A stretch of DNA of 64,000 bases from Flavobacteriales bacterium (GCA_017303755.1 JAFLBS010000001.1:620001-684000), one strand, 5' to 3'. Counted from the first letter of the stretch, positions 39,689 to 49,152 are shown. Notes: generated by a model not told the origin, from the letters alone. Made by a program: numbers and translations.

Positions 39689-41026
39689 ATGAGACTTCAA
39701 AAACGTTGGATCGCTGCTTTTGTTATTACCGCTATAGTTGCCGTTACGGGCTTGTTTTGGCCACATCAATCGGCCGAAGTTGGAAAAAACTTCAACACTA
39801 CTGAAAGCATCAATTATGCCGATGTGGCGTGGTTGCTCACGGCTTCGTGTTTGGTGTTGCTGATGACACCCGGACTTTCGTTTTTCTACGGCGGAATGGT
39901 AGGCAAGAAAAACGTCATTTCGACCATGCTCAAAAGTTTTATCTGCCTTGGCGTCATCAGTTTGCTTTGGGTTACCGTGGGTTTTAGTCTTTCCTTCGGA
40001 AGTCCGCTTGGCTTTACCATCGACGGAACACATTACGGCGTCATCGGAAATCCATTCGACTTTGCTTTCTTCAACCAAGTTGAAGCCTTACCACATAAAA
40101 GTTTAGGCACCACTATACCGTTCATCCTTTTTGCCCTTTTCCAAATGAAATTCGCCGTGATTACACCTGCCATTATCACAGGCGCGCTCGCCGAACGCAT
40201 TCGGTTTGTATCTTTTTTGCTGTTTATTTGTTTGTTTGCCCTTTTTATTTACACACCACTGTGCCACATGATCTGGCATCCTCACGGCCTTTTGTGTGGC
40301 TACTTTGGTGTTAAAGATTTTGCCGGCGGAACCGTAGTACACATGAGTGCGGGTTTTGCAGCATTGGCTGGCGTAATCGTTTTGGGGAAACGTAAAAATA
40401 GCGAACACATTCCTACCAATATTCCGTTTGTACTACTCGGAACGGGTTTGCTTTGGTTTGGCTGGTTCGGATTCAACGCAGGTTCGGCACTTGCTGCCAA
40501 CGGAACTGCAGCCATGGCTTTTGCGACAACTACCATCGCTTCGGCTTCGGCCATGCTGACTTGGGTGTTTTTTGACCGAATGAACAAACGTCGCGTTTCA
40601 GCACTCGGCGCGTGCATTGGAGCAGTTGTCGGATTGGTCGTAATTACGCCATCAGCAGGTTATGTTACGATTCCGCAAAGTATTTTCTTCGGATTCATTG
40701 GCGCCATCGTTTCCAACAAAATGGTGTACTGGAAAAAACTCAAACAAATCGACGATACACTCGACGTATTCGCTTGTCACGGCGTAGGCGGAATCATGGG
40801 AATGATACTGACCGCGATTTTTGCACAAGGAGAAAATGCGAGTTTACTCCATGGCGGTTGGGGCGTTTTTGGTCACCACATGCTAGCCTTGGTGTTGGTT
40901 TCGGTGTTTACTTTTGGCGGTGCTTATGTACTTTTTAAAATCACTAATTATATTATTCCGATTCGCGTTTCAGAAGAAGCAGAAGAAATTGGGTTGGATT
41001 GGTCACAGCATCGGGAGAAATTTTGA
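39689..41026 (+). CDS. amt: Ammonium transporter
   Basis: The 445-residue membrane protein has about eleven transmembrane segments and the Amt signatures SFFYGGMVGKKN, DFAGGTVVHMSAG with the first conserved pore histidine, and CHGVGGIMG with the second. The C-terminus carries EEIGLDWSQHREKF, close to the family's cytosolic ending. It conducts ammonium or ammonia through a trimer of pores. No glnK gene follows, which is common when amt and glnK are elsewhere. GC content is similar to that of the core genes. The upstream 490 bp are repeat-rich. Confidence 0.92.
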   Translation: MRLQKRWIAAFVITAIVAVTGLFWPHQSAEVGKNFNTTESINYADVAWLLTASCLVLLMTPGLSFFYGGMVGKKNVISTMLKSFICLGVISLLWVTVGFSLSFGSPLGFTIDGTHYGVIGNPFDFAFFNQVEALPHKSLGTTIPFILFALFQMKFAVITPAIITGALAERIRFVSFLLFICLFALFIYTPLCHMIWHPHGLLCGYFGVKDFAGGTVVHMSAGFAALAGVIVLGKRKNSEHIPTNIPFVLLGTGLLWFGWFGFNAGSALAANGTAAMAFATTTIASASAMLTWVFFDRMNKRRVSALGACIGAVVGLVVITPSAGYVTIPQSIFFGFIGAIVSNKMVYWKKLKQIDDTLDVFACHGVGGIMGMILTAIFAQGENASLLHGGWGVFGHHMLALVLVSVFTFGGAYVLFKITNYIIPIRVSEEAEEIGLDWSQHREKF

Positions 41027-41138
41027 TTTAACCGCAAAGACGCTATGTTAGCGCAAGGTTCGCAAAGAGTTTTAAACCATATAAGGCATATAAGGTCATA
41101 GAAGGCTTTCTTTAATGTTCTTATATGTCTTATATGGT
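41027..41138. repeat. Copy of the ACCATATAAGG hairpin family
   Basis: Directly behind the amt stop lie a CGCAAAGACGCTATG...GCGCAAGGTTCGCAAAG piece (about 41034-41069) and a hairpin of ACCATATAAGGCATATAAGG (41076-41095) with CTTATATGTCTTATATGGT (41120-41138). It could act as a terminator. Confidence 0.7.
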
Positions 41139-41189
41139 TAAAAAATTGTGTTTTCATAGCAAATTTGTACTTTTATCCAAACAAACACC

Positions 41190-41669
41190 ATGAAAAAACT
41201 CCTACTTCTATTATTCATTCCTTTGTTTTCAATTGCACAAAGAGATCAAGTCATCATCAATACGGTGTTAGACGATTGGCACAAAGCCGCAGCAACCGTA
41301 AATTTTGAAGCCTATTTTGGTGCGATGACCGAAGATGCAATTTTCATCGGAACTGATGCAACCGAAAACTAGAACAAAAAAGCGTTTCAAGAGTTTGCCA
41401 AACCGTATTTCGATAAAGGAAAAGCGTGGAATTTCACCTCATTAGAACGTCATATTTATTTTTCAAAAGACGGAAAAACCGCTTGGTTCGACGAATTACT
41501 CAACACCCAAATGAAAATCTGTCGCGGCAGTGGCGTTTTAGTCAAAGTAAAAAACACTTGGAAAATCAAACATTACGTGCTTTCGATGACCATTCCCAAC
41601 GACAACTCCAACGAAGTCATAAAAATCAAAGCTCCGATAGAAGATGCCTTGATTGAAAAACTCAAATAG
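41190..41669 (+). pseudogene. NTF2-like (SnoaL-like) secreted protein with in-frame stop
   Basis: The frame has a signal peptide (MKKLLLLLFIPLFSIAQ) and an NTF2-like domain beginning VLDDWHKAAATVNFEAYFGAMTEDAIFIGTDATEN. A TAG at 41370-41372 interrupts it at residue 61; the same frame continues NKKAFQEFAKPYFDKGKAWNF and ends at 41669, with IKHYVLSMTIPN in the normal place. Homologues I remember have tryptophan (TGG) at this site, so one base change explains the stop. The predicted full length is 159 residues. It is likely a recently inactivated gene unless the stop is read through or is an error. Confidence 0.8.
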
Positions 41670-41686
41670 ACAAATTCTTCTAAACC

Positions 41687-41881
41687 ACGTGAGTTCGATA
41701 TAAAAGCCATACAAATAGTCATCTTTTTACACGAATTTGCACAAATTGAAGATGGAAATTATACTATTAGAATCTGAAAAATCAGATTCTAATTCGTGAA
41801 ATTTTATTTTTAAAATGGTAATTGGTGTAAATTCGTGCAATTCGTGTCTTAATTTATTAAAAGTTTATGTCTAACTCACGT
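41687..41881. repeat. 195-bp MITE-like hairpin element
   Basis: The ends ACGTGAGTTCGATATAAA (41687-41704) and TTTATGTCTAACTCACGT (41864-41881) are inverted repeats with two mismatches over 18 bp. Inside are a perfect 11-bp stem TTAGAATCTGA/TCAGATTCTAA (41767-41777, 41782-41792) and ACACGAATTTGCAC versus GTGCAATTCGTGT pieces, so the whole element can fold into one long hairpin. No ORF is present. Nothing else is seen in 41882-42014. Confidence 0.65.
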
Positions 41882-42014
41882 TAAACCATAATTCTTCTAC
41901 CTAATTTGACTGAGATTCAATCTGCGAATCTGCGGCAAACAACTTTTTTATCGCTTTTAAAACCATAACGTTCTTTTTCTCGTACATAGAGTAACAAACA
42001 AAAACGAGAACGTT

Positions 42015-42440
42015 ATGAGTATCAAAAAGAAAATTAAAATCGCAGTACTAAGTATTCTAGGAATTACTTTAGTATTATTCGTGGTTTTGGTGCACCATAT
42101 TGCCAACGCACGACCAATTGAAAACGCTAACATTCAAATCAGCCGTATTGATTTTGACCAACCGTTTGATTCGTTATCCACGATTCAAATCAAAGAAAAA
42201 CTACATTCTATACAAGGAGTAAAAAGCGACATCATTGTAAAAAATAATGTGGTCGTTTATTTTCACGACAACACAGTAGCCGATTCTAAAAAAGTCTACG
42301 CCGAACTAATGACCAAAGGCGATTACAAAGCCCAACGATTCATTCTACCAGCTACTATGGCCAATAATCAAGTCTGCCCAGTGATGAAAAAAGACAGTTT
42401 CAAATATAAGTTCTCCAAGTGGGTTCAAAAACACTTTTAA
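42015..42440 (+). CDS. Membrane-anchored HMA-like protein
   Basis: The 141-residue protein has one N-terminal membrane helix (about 8-28) and an outside domain. Its middle (SLSTIQIKEKLHSIQGVKSDIIVKNNVVVYFHDNTVADSKKVYAELM) has the beta-alpha-beta pattern of heavy-metal-associated domains but lacks the CxxC metal site. A single cysteine is in NNQVCPVM. It is followed 22 bp later by the globin-like lipoprotein, so both may be co-expressed. Function unknown. Confidence 0.55.
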   Translation: MSIKKKIKIAVLSILGITLVLFVVLVHHIANARPIENANIQISRIDFDQPFDSLSTIQIKEKLHSIQGVKSDIIVKNNVVVYFHDNTVADSKKVYAELMTKGDYKAQRFILPATMANNQVCPVMKKDSFKYKFSKWVQKHF

Positions 42441-42462
42441 TTAATCTTTAAATATTTATGTT

Positions 42463-43047
42463 ATGACTAAGTTTTCAAAATTTGCATTTTTTGCATTAGC
42501 AATCGGATCATTCGCATTCGTATCGTGTAGCGACGATGATCCAGCACCAACGCCAGCAACACCTTCAATCTATGCGCGTTTAGGTGGTTCAACTATGGTA
42601 GCCGATCCGGACAATCCGGGACAAATGATTGAAGCCGGACGTTTGAGTTACCGTAAAGTAGTAAATTCAACAGTAGGTTTAATTGTAGCCGATGTTCAAA
42701 ACAATGCTTCGGGAAATTTAGGAGCGCATTTCGCCCCTGTTTTAACCGAAGTTGGAGCAGGAAACACTACCAATTTAGCCATTTTAGTAGACAATCTAAC
42801 CGATTTCTTCTCGTTCAACACAGGCGGAACCAATGCAGTAAACACTTATTCAGGTTTGAATATGGTAGCCGCTCACAATCCGGCAACTAACCCGAGAATG
42901 GGAACTACTTCAACTGATGCTAACTACACTAAATTTGTAGGTTATGTTGGCGCAGCAGCACAAGCAAACGGAGTAGCAGCTAACACTCAGTTGTATACTG
43001 ATATCGTTGCGGTATTGGAATCGTTACGCGATCCAATCGTTCAATAA
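42463..43047 (+). CDS. Lipoprotein with group-1 globin-like start
   Basis: The 194-residue protein has a lipoprotein signal (FVSC, Cys22) followed by SDDD, a Bacteroidota surface-export signal. The mature part starts IYARLGGSTMVADP, like the LYDRLGG opening of truncated haemoglobins, then continues with helices but also with long insertions. A distal-pocket HFAPVLTEVG is visible; the proximal haem-binding histidine cannot be assigned with confidence. It may be a haem-binding lipoprotein or a relative that has lost haem. It ends in a clear terminator. Confidence 0.6.
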   Translation: MTKFSKFAFFALAIGSFAFVSCSDDDPAPTPATPSIYARLGGSTMVADPDNPGQMIEAGRLSYRKVVNSTVGLIVADVQNNASGNLGAHFAPVLTEVGAGNTTNLAILVDNLTDFFSFNTGGTNAVNTYSGLNMVAAHNPATNPRMGTTSTDANYTKFVGYVGAAAQANGVAANTQLYTDIVAVLESLRDPIVQ

Positions 43048-43069
43048 TAAATAGTTTGGTTTTAGGTTG

Positions 43070-43103
43070 AAAACGCTGTCACTAGTAATAGGACAGCGTT
43101 TTT
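43070..43103 (+). terminator. Terminator of the lipoprotein gene
   Basis: AACGCTGTC and GACAGCGTT form a 9-bp stem with an 11-nt loop, followed by a T-rich run. Confidence 0.85.
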
Positions 43104-43110
43104 GTATTTT

Positions 43111-43166
43111 ACACGAATTGCACGAATCAACACTAATTTATTCGTGCCAATTCGTGCAATTCGTGT
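43111..43166. repeat. Perfect 17-bp hairpin of the AATTCGTG family
   Basis: ACACGAATTGCACGAAT (43111-43127) pairs perfectly with ATTCGTGCAATTCGTGT (43150-43166). Related copies lie inside the element at 41687-41881 and at 55630-55717. Confidence 0.75.
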
Positions 43167-43186
43167 GAAAACCTATACTTTGTATA

Positions 43187-44128
43187 TTATTTTCTTAGAT
43201 TGTCCAACATCACTTGCGTCATCGAATCCATTTCAAATTGGTGTTTCCAACCCCAATCAGTTCTCGCGCATGAATCGTCTATGCTTGCGGGCCAACTGTC
43301 GGCAATTTTCTGACGGAAATCGGGTTTATAAGTAATGGTAAAATCGGGAATGTGTTTTTTGATTTCTTCAGCAATTTCGGCAGGCGTAAAACTGATTCCA
43401 GCCAAGTTATAAGAAGACCGAATTTTTATGTCATCGGCATCGGCTTGCATGATTTCTACTGTGGCGCGAATGGCGTCGTCCATGTACATCATTGGCAGCT
43501 TGGTTTCTTCCGATAAAAAACACTCGAACTTGCCTTTTTCTAAAGCTTTGTGGTAAATATCAACCGCATAATCGGTCGTTCCGCCTCCAGGTTCAGTTGT
43601 CCAACTGATTAATCCCGGATAGCGAATACTGCGCACATCTACACCGTATTGATGATGATAATATTCACACCAACGTTCGCCCGTTTGTTTGGAAATCCCG
43701 TACACTGTTGTGGGTTCCATGATGGTAAACTGTGGTGTATTTTCGCGCGGAGTCGTAGGTCCGAATACCGCAATACTCGAAGGCCAAAATATCTTTTTTA
43801 TTTTTTTAGCTTTCGCCAAATTGAGTACGTGAAACAGTGAATTCATATTCAAATCCCACGCAAAAGCTGGGTTTTTTTCGGCTGTCGCGGATAATAATGC
43901 GGCCATCAAATAGACATCAGTAATTTGATATTGCTCAATTAAATGCTCAATCTGATTGTAATCTAAAGCGTTGACTACTTCAAAGATTCCGTTGTTTACA
44001 ATGTCGTTGTTGAGTTTTCTAATGTCGGAAGCGATGACGTTGTCGTTCCCGTAAATACTTCTGAGCTTGGTAGTTAGTTCGGTTCCTATTTGACCGCAAG
44101 CTCCAATGATTAATATTTTAGTTGTCAT
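43187..44128 (-). CDS. L-threonine 3-dehydrogenase, epimerase (SDR) type
   Basis: The 313-residue protein is an extended short-chain dehydrogenase with GACGQIG (NAD-binding, about 8-14), a PSSIAVFGP strand and the YGISKQTGE catalytic Tyr-Lys pair (YxxxK). The segment IRYPGLISWTTEPGGGTTDYAVDIYHKAL and MYMDDAIRATVEIM identify the flavobacterial threonine dehydrogenase group, which oxidises threonine to 2-amino-3-ketobutyrate with NAD. It stands alone with its own promoter (44148-44155). Confidence 0.85.
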   Translation of the reverse strand: MTTKILIIGACGQIGTELTTKLRSIYGNDNVIASDIRKLNNDIVNNGIFEVVNALDYNQIEHLIEQYQITDVYLMAALLSATAEKNPAFAWDLNMNSLFHVLNLAKAKKIKKIFWPSSIAVFGPTTPRENTPQFTIMEPTTVYGISKQTGERWCEYYHHQYGVDVRSIRYPGLISWTTEPGGGTTDYAVDIYHKALEKGKFECFLSEETKLPMMYMDDAIRATVEIMQADADDIKIRSSYNLAGISFTPAEIAEEIKKHIPDFTITYKPDFRQKIADSWPASIDDSCARTDWGWKHQFEMDSMTQVMLDNLRK

Positions 44129-44147
44129 TTTCAGTTTGTTTGTTGGA

Positions 44148-44155
44148 CAAATATA
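44148..44155 (-). promoter_or_regulatory. TATATTTG promoter element of the threonine dehydrogenase
   Basis: On the minus strand TATATTTG lies about 20 bp before the ATG and matches the TAnnTTTG consensus exactly. No TTG is at the standard distance. Confidence 0.5.
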
Positions 44156-44251
44156 ACGATTTCGAAAGATGTTTTTTGTAAAGACGGACTAAAGTCCATC
44201 TCCATTAATTAATTTATAAAACCTTTCACACATTCGCTCCAACAAAACCAC

Positions 44252-44259
44252 TACTTTTG
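44252..44259 (+). promoter_or_regulatory. TACTTTTG promoter element of the lipoprotein-mfd operon
   Basis: TACTTTTG matches TAnnTTTG and lies 26 bp before the lipoprotein ATG. Confidence 0.5.
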
Positions 44260-44284
44260 TATTTTTGTAATCAAAATTCGGAAA

Positions 44285-44884
44285 ATGAAATTCCAATCGC
44301 TAGTACTTCTTATTATTTCACTGTTATTGTTTTCATGTCAAGACGAGAATAAAATCCGTTTGATAGAGCAACAAAAAGAAGCCAAGAAAAAAGAAGTCAT
44401 CTTCAACAACATCAACAGAGCTTGGGTGTTTAATATTCGCCCATTAGACCCAACCGTTCAAGGAAAAATTAATAATTGGATGGAATGGCGTTCGTTTTTA
44501 ACCGAAATCAATCAAAAACCCAAAAGTACGATTGGTGCTTTTCAAAAAAAGGCAAAAGTGCTTTCTAAAAAAGCTGCCGAACTCAAATTCAATATTCCTT
44601 ACGAGTTCAACAAACCGCAAATCATCAGTCGCATTAGCGTCATTGAAACCAAAATAAAATCGATGAGTTTGTTTATTAATCTGAATCAGATTCAAGATGC
44701 TAAAGTGGTAAAAAATATACCTGAAATCAATCAAGAAATTGTTTCGTTGCAATTGCAATTGGAAGAAATTGTGCGTCGAAGCCAAATTCCGAGAGAAGCT
44801 GGTGAACCTGATCGCATTCAGATTTTAGATACAACACGAGCGATTCCAAATAGTATGCCGCCCAAAAAATTCAGCATTGAGTAA
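44285..44884 (+). CDS. Hypothetical lipoprotein preceding mfd
   Basis: The 199-residue product has a lipoprotein signal peptide ending in LLFSC (Cys18) followed by QDEN. The mature part is helical (QQKEAKKKEVIFNNINRAWVFNIRPLD, then ELKFNIPYEFNKPQIISRISVIETK) and ends in a flexible, proline-rich tail. No family is recognised. Its stop overlaps the TTG start of mfd by 8 nt, so the two are translationally coupled. The association with a cytosolic repair factor is probably just operon sharing. Confidence 0.6.
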   Translation: MKFQSLVLLIISLLLFSCQDENKIRLIEQQKEAKKKEVIFNNINRAWVFNIRPLDPTVQGKINNWMEWRSFLTEINQKPKSTIGAFQKKAKVLSKKAAELKFNIPYEFNKPQIISRISVIETKIKSMSLFINLNQIQDAKVVKNIPEINQEIVSLQLQLEEIVRRSQIPREAGEPDRIQILDTTRAIPNSMPPKKFSIE

Positions 44885-47800
44885 ATCGAATCTACTTCAA
44901 GTCTATGAAAAATCGGCCAAAGTCCAACTTCTAGCCGATGCCATCCAAAAAAGAGACACTCGCCTTAAAATCAAAGGTTGGGCTGGATCGTCGTTGTCGT
45001 TCATTATCAAAACCACTTTTGAAAAGACTGAATTACCGTTTCTTTTATTGTTTCAAGACAAGGAAGAAGCCGCGTATTACCTCAATGACTTAGAAAATTT
45101 AATTAACGACCAAGACGTACTTTTTTACCCAAGTTCGTACCGCAGGCCGTATCAAATAGAAGAAACCGATAACGCCAATGTGTTGCTTCGCGCTGAAGTC
45201 TTGAACCGCATCAATTCGCGTAAAAAACCTTCGATTATTGTTTCGTATCCTGAAGCGATTTTTGAAAAGGTAGTGACGCGAAAAGAGCTCGAAAAAAACA
45301 CTTTAAAAGTTTCGGTTAGTGACCAAATTTCCATCGATTTTATCAACGAAGTACTGTTCGAATACAACTTCAAACGCGTTGATTTTGTGTCGGAACCAGG
45401 CGAATTTTCTGTTCGTGGTGGAATTGTAGATGTATTTTCCTTTTCTAATGATAATCCGTATCGAATTGAGTTTTTTGGTAACGAAGTCGACAGCATTCGA
45501 ACGTTTGATGTAGAAACCCAATTGTCGCTTCAACCACAGAAGAAAATCAGTATTATTCCGAATGTAGAGAATAAATTACTCAACGAATCGCGCGAAAGTT
45601 TCCTACACTACATCAACGAAAAAACGGTTTTGTTTTTGCAAAATACCGATTTGATTGTAGCACAACTCGAAAAATTATTCAGTAAAGCCAGTGAAGCTTT
45701 TGAGAAACTTTCGAAAGACATTCAGCACAACAAACCCGAAGAATTGTTCATCAATCACCAATCGTTTCTAAAAAAAGCATTGGATTTTACTGTAGTTGAA
45801 ATCGGAAGCGGAAGCACATTTACCGTTGATAAAACCATCGAATTTCACATACAACCGCAACCGTCGTTCAACAAACAATTCGATTTATTACTCAATAAAC
45901 TCAACGAAAATCACTTCAATGGCATCAAAAATTATTTGTTGTGTGCCAATGAAAGTCAGGCGAACCGTTTTCACGACATTTTTGAAGATTTAGATTCTGA
46001 AAGCCACGAAGACATTCGCAAGCAATACCAAACCATCGTTTTCCCTTTGTACCAAGGGTTTTACGACGAAGAAAACCAAATTGCGTGTTACACCGATCAC
46101 CAAATTTTTGAACGCTATCACAAATTCAACATCAAAAACGGCTATTCGAAAAAGCAGACGTTAACATTAAAAGAATTGACCACACTTTCGGTAGGCGATT
46201 ATGTTACGCACATCGATCACGGAATCGGAAAATTTGGCGGCTTGCAAAAAATTCAGGTCGAAGGTAAAACACAAGAAGCTATTAAATTGGTGTATGCTGA
46301 CAACGACATAGTGTATGTGAGCATTCATTCGTTACACAAAATCTCCAAATACAACGGCAAAGACGGTGCAGTTCCGAAGATTTACAAATTGGGTTCTGGC
46401 GCCTGGAAAGCCTTAAAACAAAAGACCAAAGCACGCGTTAAACACATTGCATTTAATTTGATTCAATTGTACGCCAAACGTCGCTTGGAAAAAGGTCATG
46501 CTTGTGCGCCCGATAGTTATTTGCAAAAAGAATTGGAAAGTTCGTTCATTTACGAAGACACGCCCGACCAAATTACGTCGACCAACGATGTAAAAATGGA
46601 CATGGAAAGTGACCGTCCAATGGATCGTTTAGTGTGTGGTGACGTAGGTTTCGGAAAAACAGAAGTTGCGATTCGAGCTGCTTTTAAAGCGGTTGACAAC
46701 GGAATGCAAGTGGCGGTTTTGGTTCCGACTACGATTTTGGCGTACCAACATTTCCGAACATTCTCAGAGCGTTTGAAAGAAATGCCAGTGACCGTAAATT
46801 ATTTGAATCGTTTTAGAACAGCGAAACAAAAAAGCGAAACCTTACAGAAATTAGCCGAAGGAAAAGTCGATATCATCATCGGAACACATCAATTGGTCAA
46901 CAAAGATGTAAAATTCAAAAATCTTGGTTTGCTGATTGTGGATGAAGAACAAAAGTTTGGTGTGAATGTAAAAGACAAATTGAAAACGATTGCTGCGAAT
47001 ATTGATACGTTGACCTTAACTGCAACTCCAATTCCAAGAACGTTACAATTTTCGTTAATGGCAGCACGCGACTTATCAGTGATTACTACTCCGCCACCAA
47101 ACCGATATCCGATTGAATCGCAAGTGATTCGTTTTAGCGAAGAAGTGATTCGCGATGCGATTTCGTATGAAATTCAACGCAATGGTCAAGTGTTTTTCAT
47201 CAACAATCGCATTGAAAATATTAAGGAAGTAGCTGGAATGATTCAGCGTCTCGTTCCCGATGCGCGCGTCGGAATTGGTCACGGCCAAATGGACGGTAAA
47301 AAATTAGAAGAATTGATGTTGGCGTTTATGAATGGCGAATTTGACGTTTTGGTTGCCACAACTATCATCGAAAGTGGTTTGGATGTGCCGAATGCAAACA
47401 CGATTTTTATCAATAATGCCAATAATTTTGGCCTTTCTGATTTGCATCAAATGCGCGGTCGTGTCGGACGAAGTAACAAAAAAGCGTTCTGTTATTTTAT
47501 TACGCCACCGCATTCGATGATGACGAGCGAAGCCCAAAAAAGAATTCAAGCGTTGGAACAATTTAGCGAATTGGGAAGCGGATTCAACATTGCCATGAAA
47601 GATTTAGAAATTCGTGGTGCGGGCGATTTATTAGGTGGAGAACAAAGCGGTTTCATCAACGAAATTGGTTTCGAAACCTACCAAAAAATCATGAACGAAG
47701 CCATCGACGAGTTGAAGGAAAACGAGTTCAAAGACTTGTACGAAACCGAAAACGACATCGAAACCAAAGAATACGTCAAAGATTTGCAAATTGACACCGA

Positions 47801-48233
47801 TTTTGAATTGTTGTTTCCCGATGAATACATCAACAATATTTCAGAGCGTTTGAATTTGTACAACGAATTGAGTACGATCAAAGACGAAGAGCAACTGCAA
47901 CGCTACGAACAAAAACTCATTGACCGATTTGGTGCATTACCAAAAGAAGCTACTTCTCTATTGAATAGCATCCGTATCAAATGGAAGGCTACTCAAATTG
48001 GTATTGAAAAAATAGTAATGAAACAAGGCAAAATGATTGGTTATTTTGTAGGCGATCAACAAAGCGATTATTACCAATCCAAACGTTTTATGAAGATGCT
48101 TCAGTTTGTACAACAGAACGGCAATTTGTGCAAAATGAAGGAAAAAGAAACCAAAAATGGCTTGCGATTACTCTTGACTTTTGAAAATGTAAAAAGCATC
48201 AACAAGGCGTTGGAGTTGATGAACTTGATGTGA
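44877..48233 (+). CDS. mfd: Transcription-repair coupling factor
   Basis: The 1118-residue protein is a full-length Mfd. Visible parts: UvrB-like N-terminal region, the RNA-polymerase-interacting CarD-like domain (LSVGDYVTHIDHGIGKFGGL, about 435-455), the RecG-type helicase with Walker A CGDVGFGKTEVA, DEEQ in LLIVDEEQKFG, TATPIPRTLQ and QMRGRVGRS, and the C-terminal TRCF domain. It displaces stalled RNA polymerase at DNA lesions and recruits UvrA. The start is TTG at 44877; the N-terminus SKSNLLQVYEKS fits relatives. Core gene with core codon use. Confidence 0.95.
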   Translation: MSKSNLLQVYEKSAKVQLLADAIQKRDTRLKIKGWAGSSLSFIIKTTFEKTELPFLLLFQDKEEAAYYLNDLENLINDQDVLFYPSSYRRPYQIEETDNANVLLRAEVLNRINSRKKPSIIVSYPEAIFEKVVTRKELEKNTLKVSVSDQISIDFINEVLFEYNFKRVDFVSEPGEFSVRGGIVDVFSFSNDNPYRIEFFGNEVDSIRTFDVETQLSLQPQKKISIIPNVENKLLNESRESFLHYINEKTVLFLQNTDLIVAQLEKLFSKASEAFEKLSKDIQHNKPEELFINHQSFLKKALDFTVVEIGSGSTFTVDKTIEFHIQPQPSFNKQFDLLLNKLNENHFNGIKNYLLCANESQANRFHDIFEDLDSESHEDIRKQYQTIVFPLYQGFYDEENQIACYTDHQIFERYHKFNIKNGYSKKQTLTLKELTTLSVGDYVTHIDHGIGKFGGLQKIQVEGKTQEAIKLVYADNDIVYVSIHSLHKISKYNGKDGAVPKIYKLGSGAWKALKQKTKARVKHIAFNLIQLYAKRRLEKGHACAPDSYLQKELESSFIYEDTPDQITSTNDVKMDMESDRPMDRLVCGDVGFGKTEVAIRAAFKAVDNGMQVAVLVPTTILAYQHFRTFSERLKEMPVTVNYLNRFRTAKQKSETLQKLAEGKVDIIIGTHQLVNKDVKFKNLGLLIVDEEQKFGVNVKDKLKTIAANIDTLTLTATPIPRTLQFSLMAARDLSVITTPPPNRYPIESQVIRFSEEVIRDAISYEIQRNGQVFFINNRIENIKEVAGMIQRLVPDARVGIGHGQMDGKKLEELMLAFMNGEFDVLVATTIIESGLDVPNANTIFINNANNFGLSDLHQMRGRVGRSNKKAFCYFITPPHSMMTSEAQKRIQALEQFSELGSGFNIAMKDLEIRGAGDLLGGEQSGFINEIGFETYQKIMNEAIDELKENEFKDLYETENDIETKEYVKDLQIDTDFELLFPDEYINNISERLNLYNELSTIKDEEQLQRYEQKLIDRFGALPKEATSLLNSIRIKWKATQIGIEKIVMKQGKMIGYFVGDQQSDYYQSKRFMKMLQFVQQNGNLCKMKEKETKNGLRLLLTFENVKSINKALELMNLM

Positions 48234-48249
48234 GACTTTTTAGAATTTT

Positions 48250-48367
48250 AGACTGTAAGATTTTTAGACTCGCTGCGCTCCTAGAATATTAGATTCGATT
48301 CGCTTTTAGATGTAAATTTAAAATCTAAGACACTAAGAAATCCAAATATCATAAAATCTTACAGTCT
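48250..48367. repeat. Long inverted repeat between mfd and the hydrolase gene
   Basis: AGACTGTAAGATTTT (48250-48264) pairs perfectly with AAAATCTTACAGTCT (48353-48367). The right arm overlaps the last codons of the hydrolase gene on the minus strand. It may act as a two-way terminator. Confidence 0.7.
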
Positions 48368-49060
48368 TATCGTCTTATCGTCTAAAAATCTTTTTATCTG
48401 ATTCGCCAATTCCACCACATCTACTTTTTCAATAGGGTGAATCGTATTCGGCAACACCAACAACTGAGAATGCTGAATTTTTCGATGTGCGTGTAGGGTT
48501 TCTTCCAAAGTGACCATGACATCTTTATCACCAACTGAAAGCAAAACTGGAATTGTGATTTGCTCGAAATCATTGTCATTTACTTCAGGATTTTGACCCA
48601 AATTGAGCATCATTTGTGCCGTTTTAGTCATTAAATCTTCCCAATTGTTACCGTGTAATTGTTCTAAACTTAGAGCGTATTTCGGCACTTTTTCTTTTAT
48701 TATTATTGGATTCAGCATCGAAGCTTCTTTTTGCGAACCTTCGACAGTCCAGTTTAATTTGGTTGCCAAAGTGAAGAGTTTCTGGATTCGTTCGGGGAAC
48801 TGTTTTGCCAAATACAAACCCACGTATCCACCCATGCTGTAACCAAAAACTGTTATTGATTCGATTTGATTTTCATCTAAAAAAGCAATGACTTCGTTGG
48901 CAAAACCAGCGATAGTAAAATCACTTTCGGGGAATTCGCTTCCGCCATGACCATGAAAAGAGAAACTGTACACATCGAAATCATTTTGCAACGATTCCTT
49001 TAAAGGTTGCAAACTTTTTTCGCTTCCTAATGCGCCGTGAAGTAATAGTAATTGTTGCAT
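48359..49060 (-). CDS. Alpha/beta-fold hydrolase
   Basis: The 233-residue protein has LLHGALGSEKSLQPL near the start (oxyanion loop), the nucleophile elbow GYSMGG (about 88-93), Asp in VGDKDVMV and His in TIHPIE, the usual catalytic triad. Substrate unknown; esterase or acylhydrolase activity is typical. The last eight residues (DDKTIRL) come from the long inverted repeat, so the repeat has been taken up as the gene's end. Cytosolic, single-gene unit. Confidence 0.8.
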   Translation of the reverse strand: MQQLLLLHGALGSEKSLQPLKESLQNDFDVYSFSFHGHGGSEFPESDFTIAGFANEVIAFLDENQIESITVFGYSMGGYVGLYLAKQFPERIQKLFTLATKLNWTVEGSQKEASMLNPIIIKEKVPKYALSLEQLHGNNWEDLMTKTAQMMLNLGQNPEVNDNDFEQITIPVLLSVGDKDVMVTLEETLHAHRKIQHSQLLVLPNTIHPIEKVDVVELANQIKRFLDDKTIRL

Positions 49061-49152
49061 GTTTTTGTTCTTTTTTTGCCACGGATTTCACAGATTCAAC
49101 GGATTAAAATCAGTGCAAATCCGTAACATCCGTTTTATCAGTGGCCTGAATT

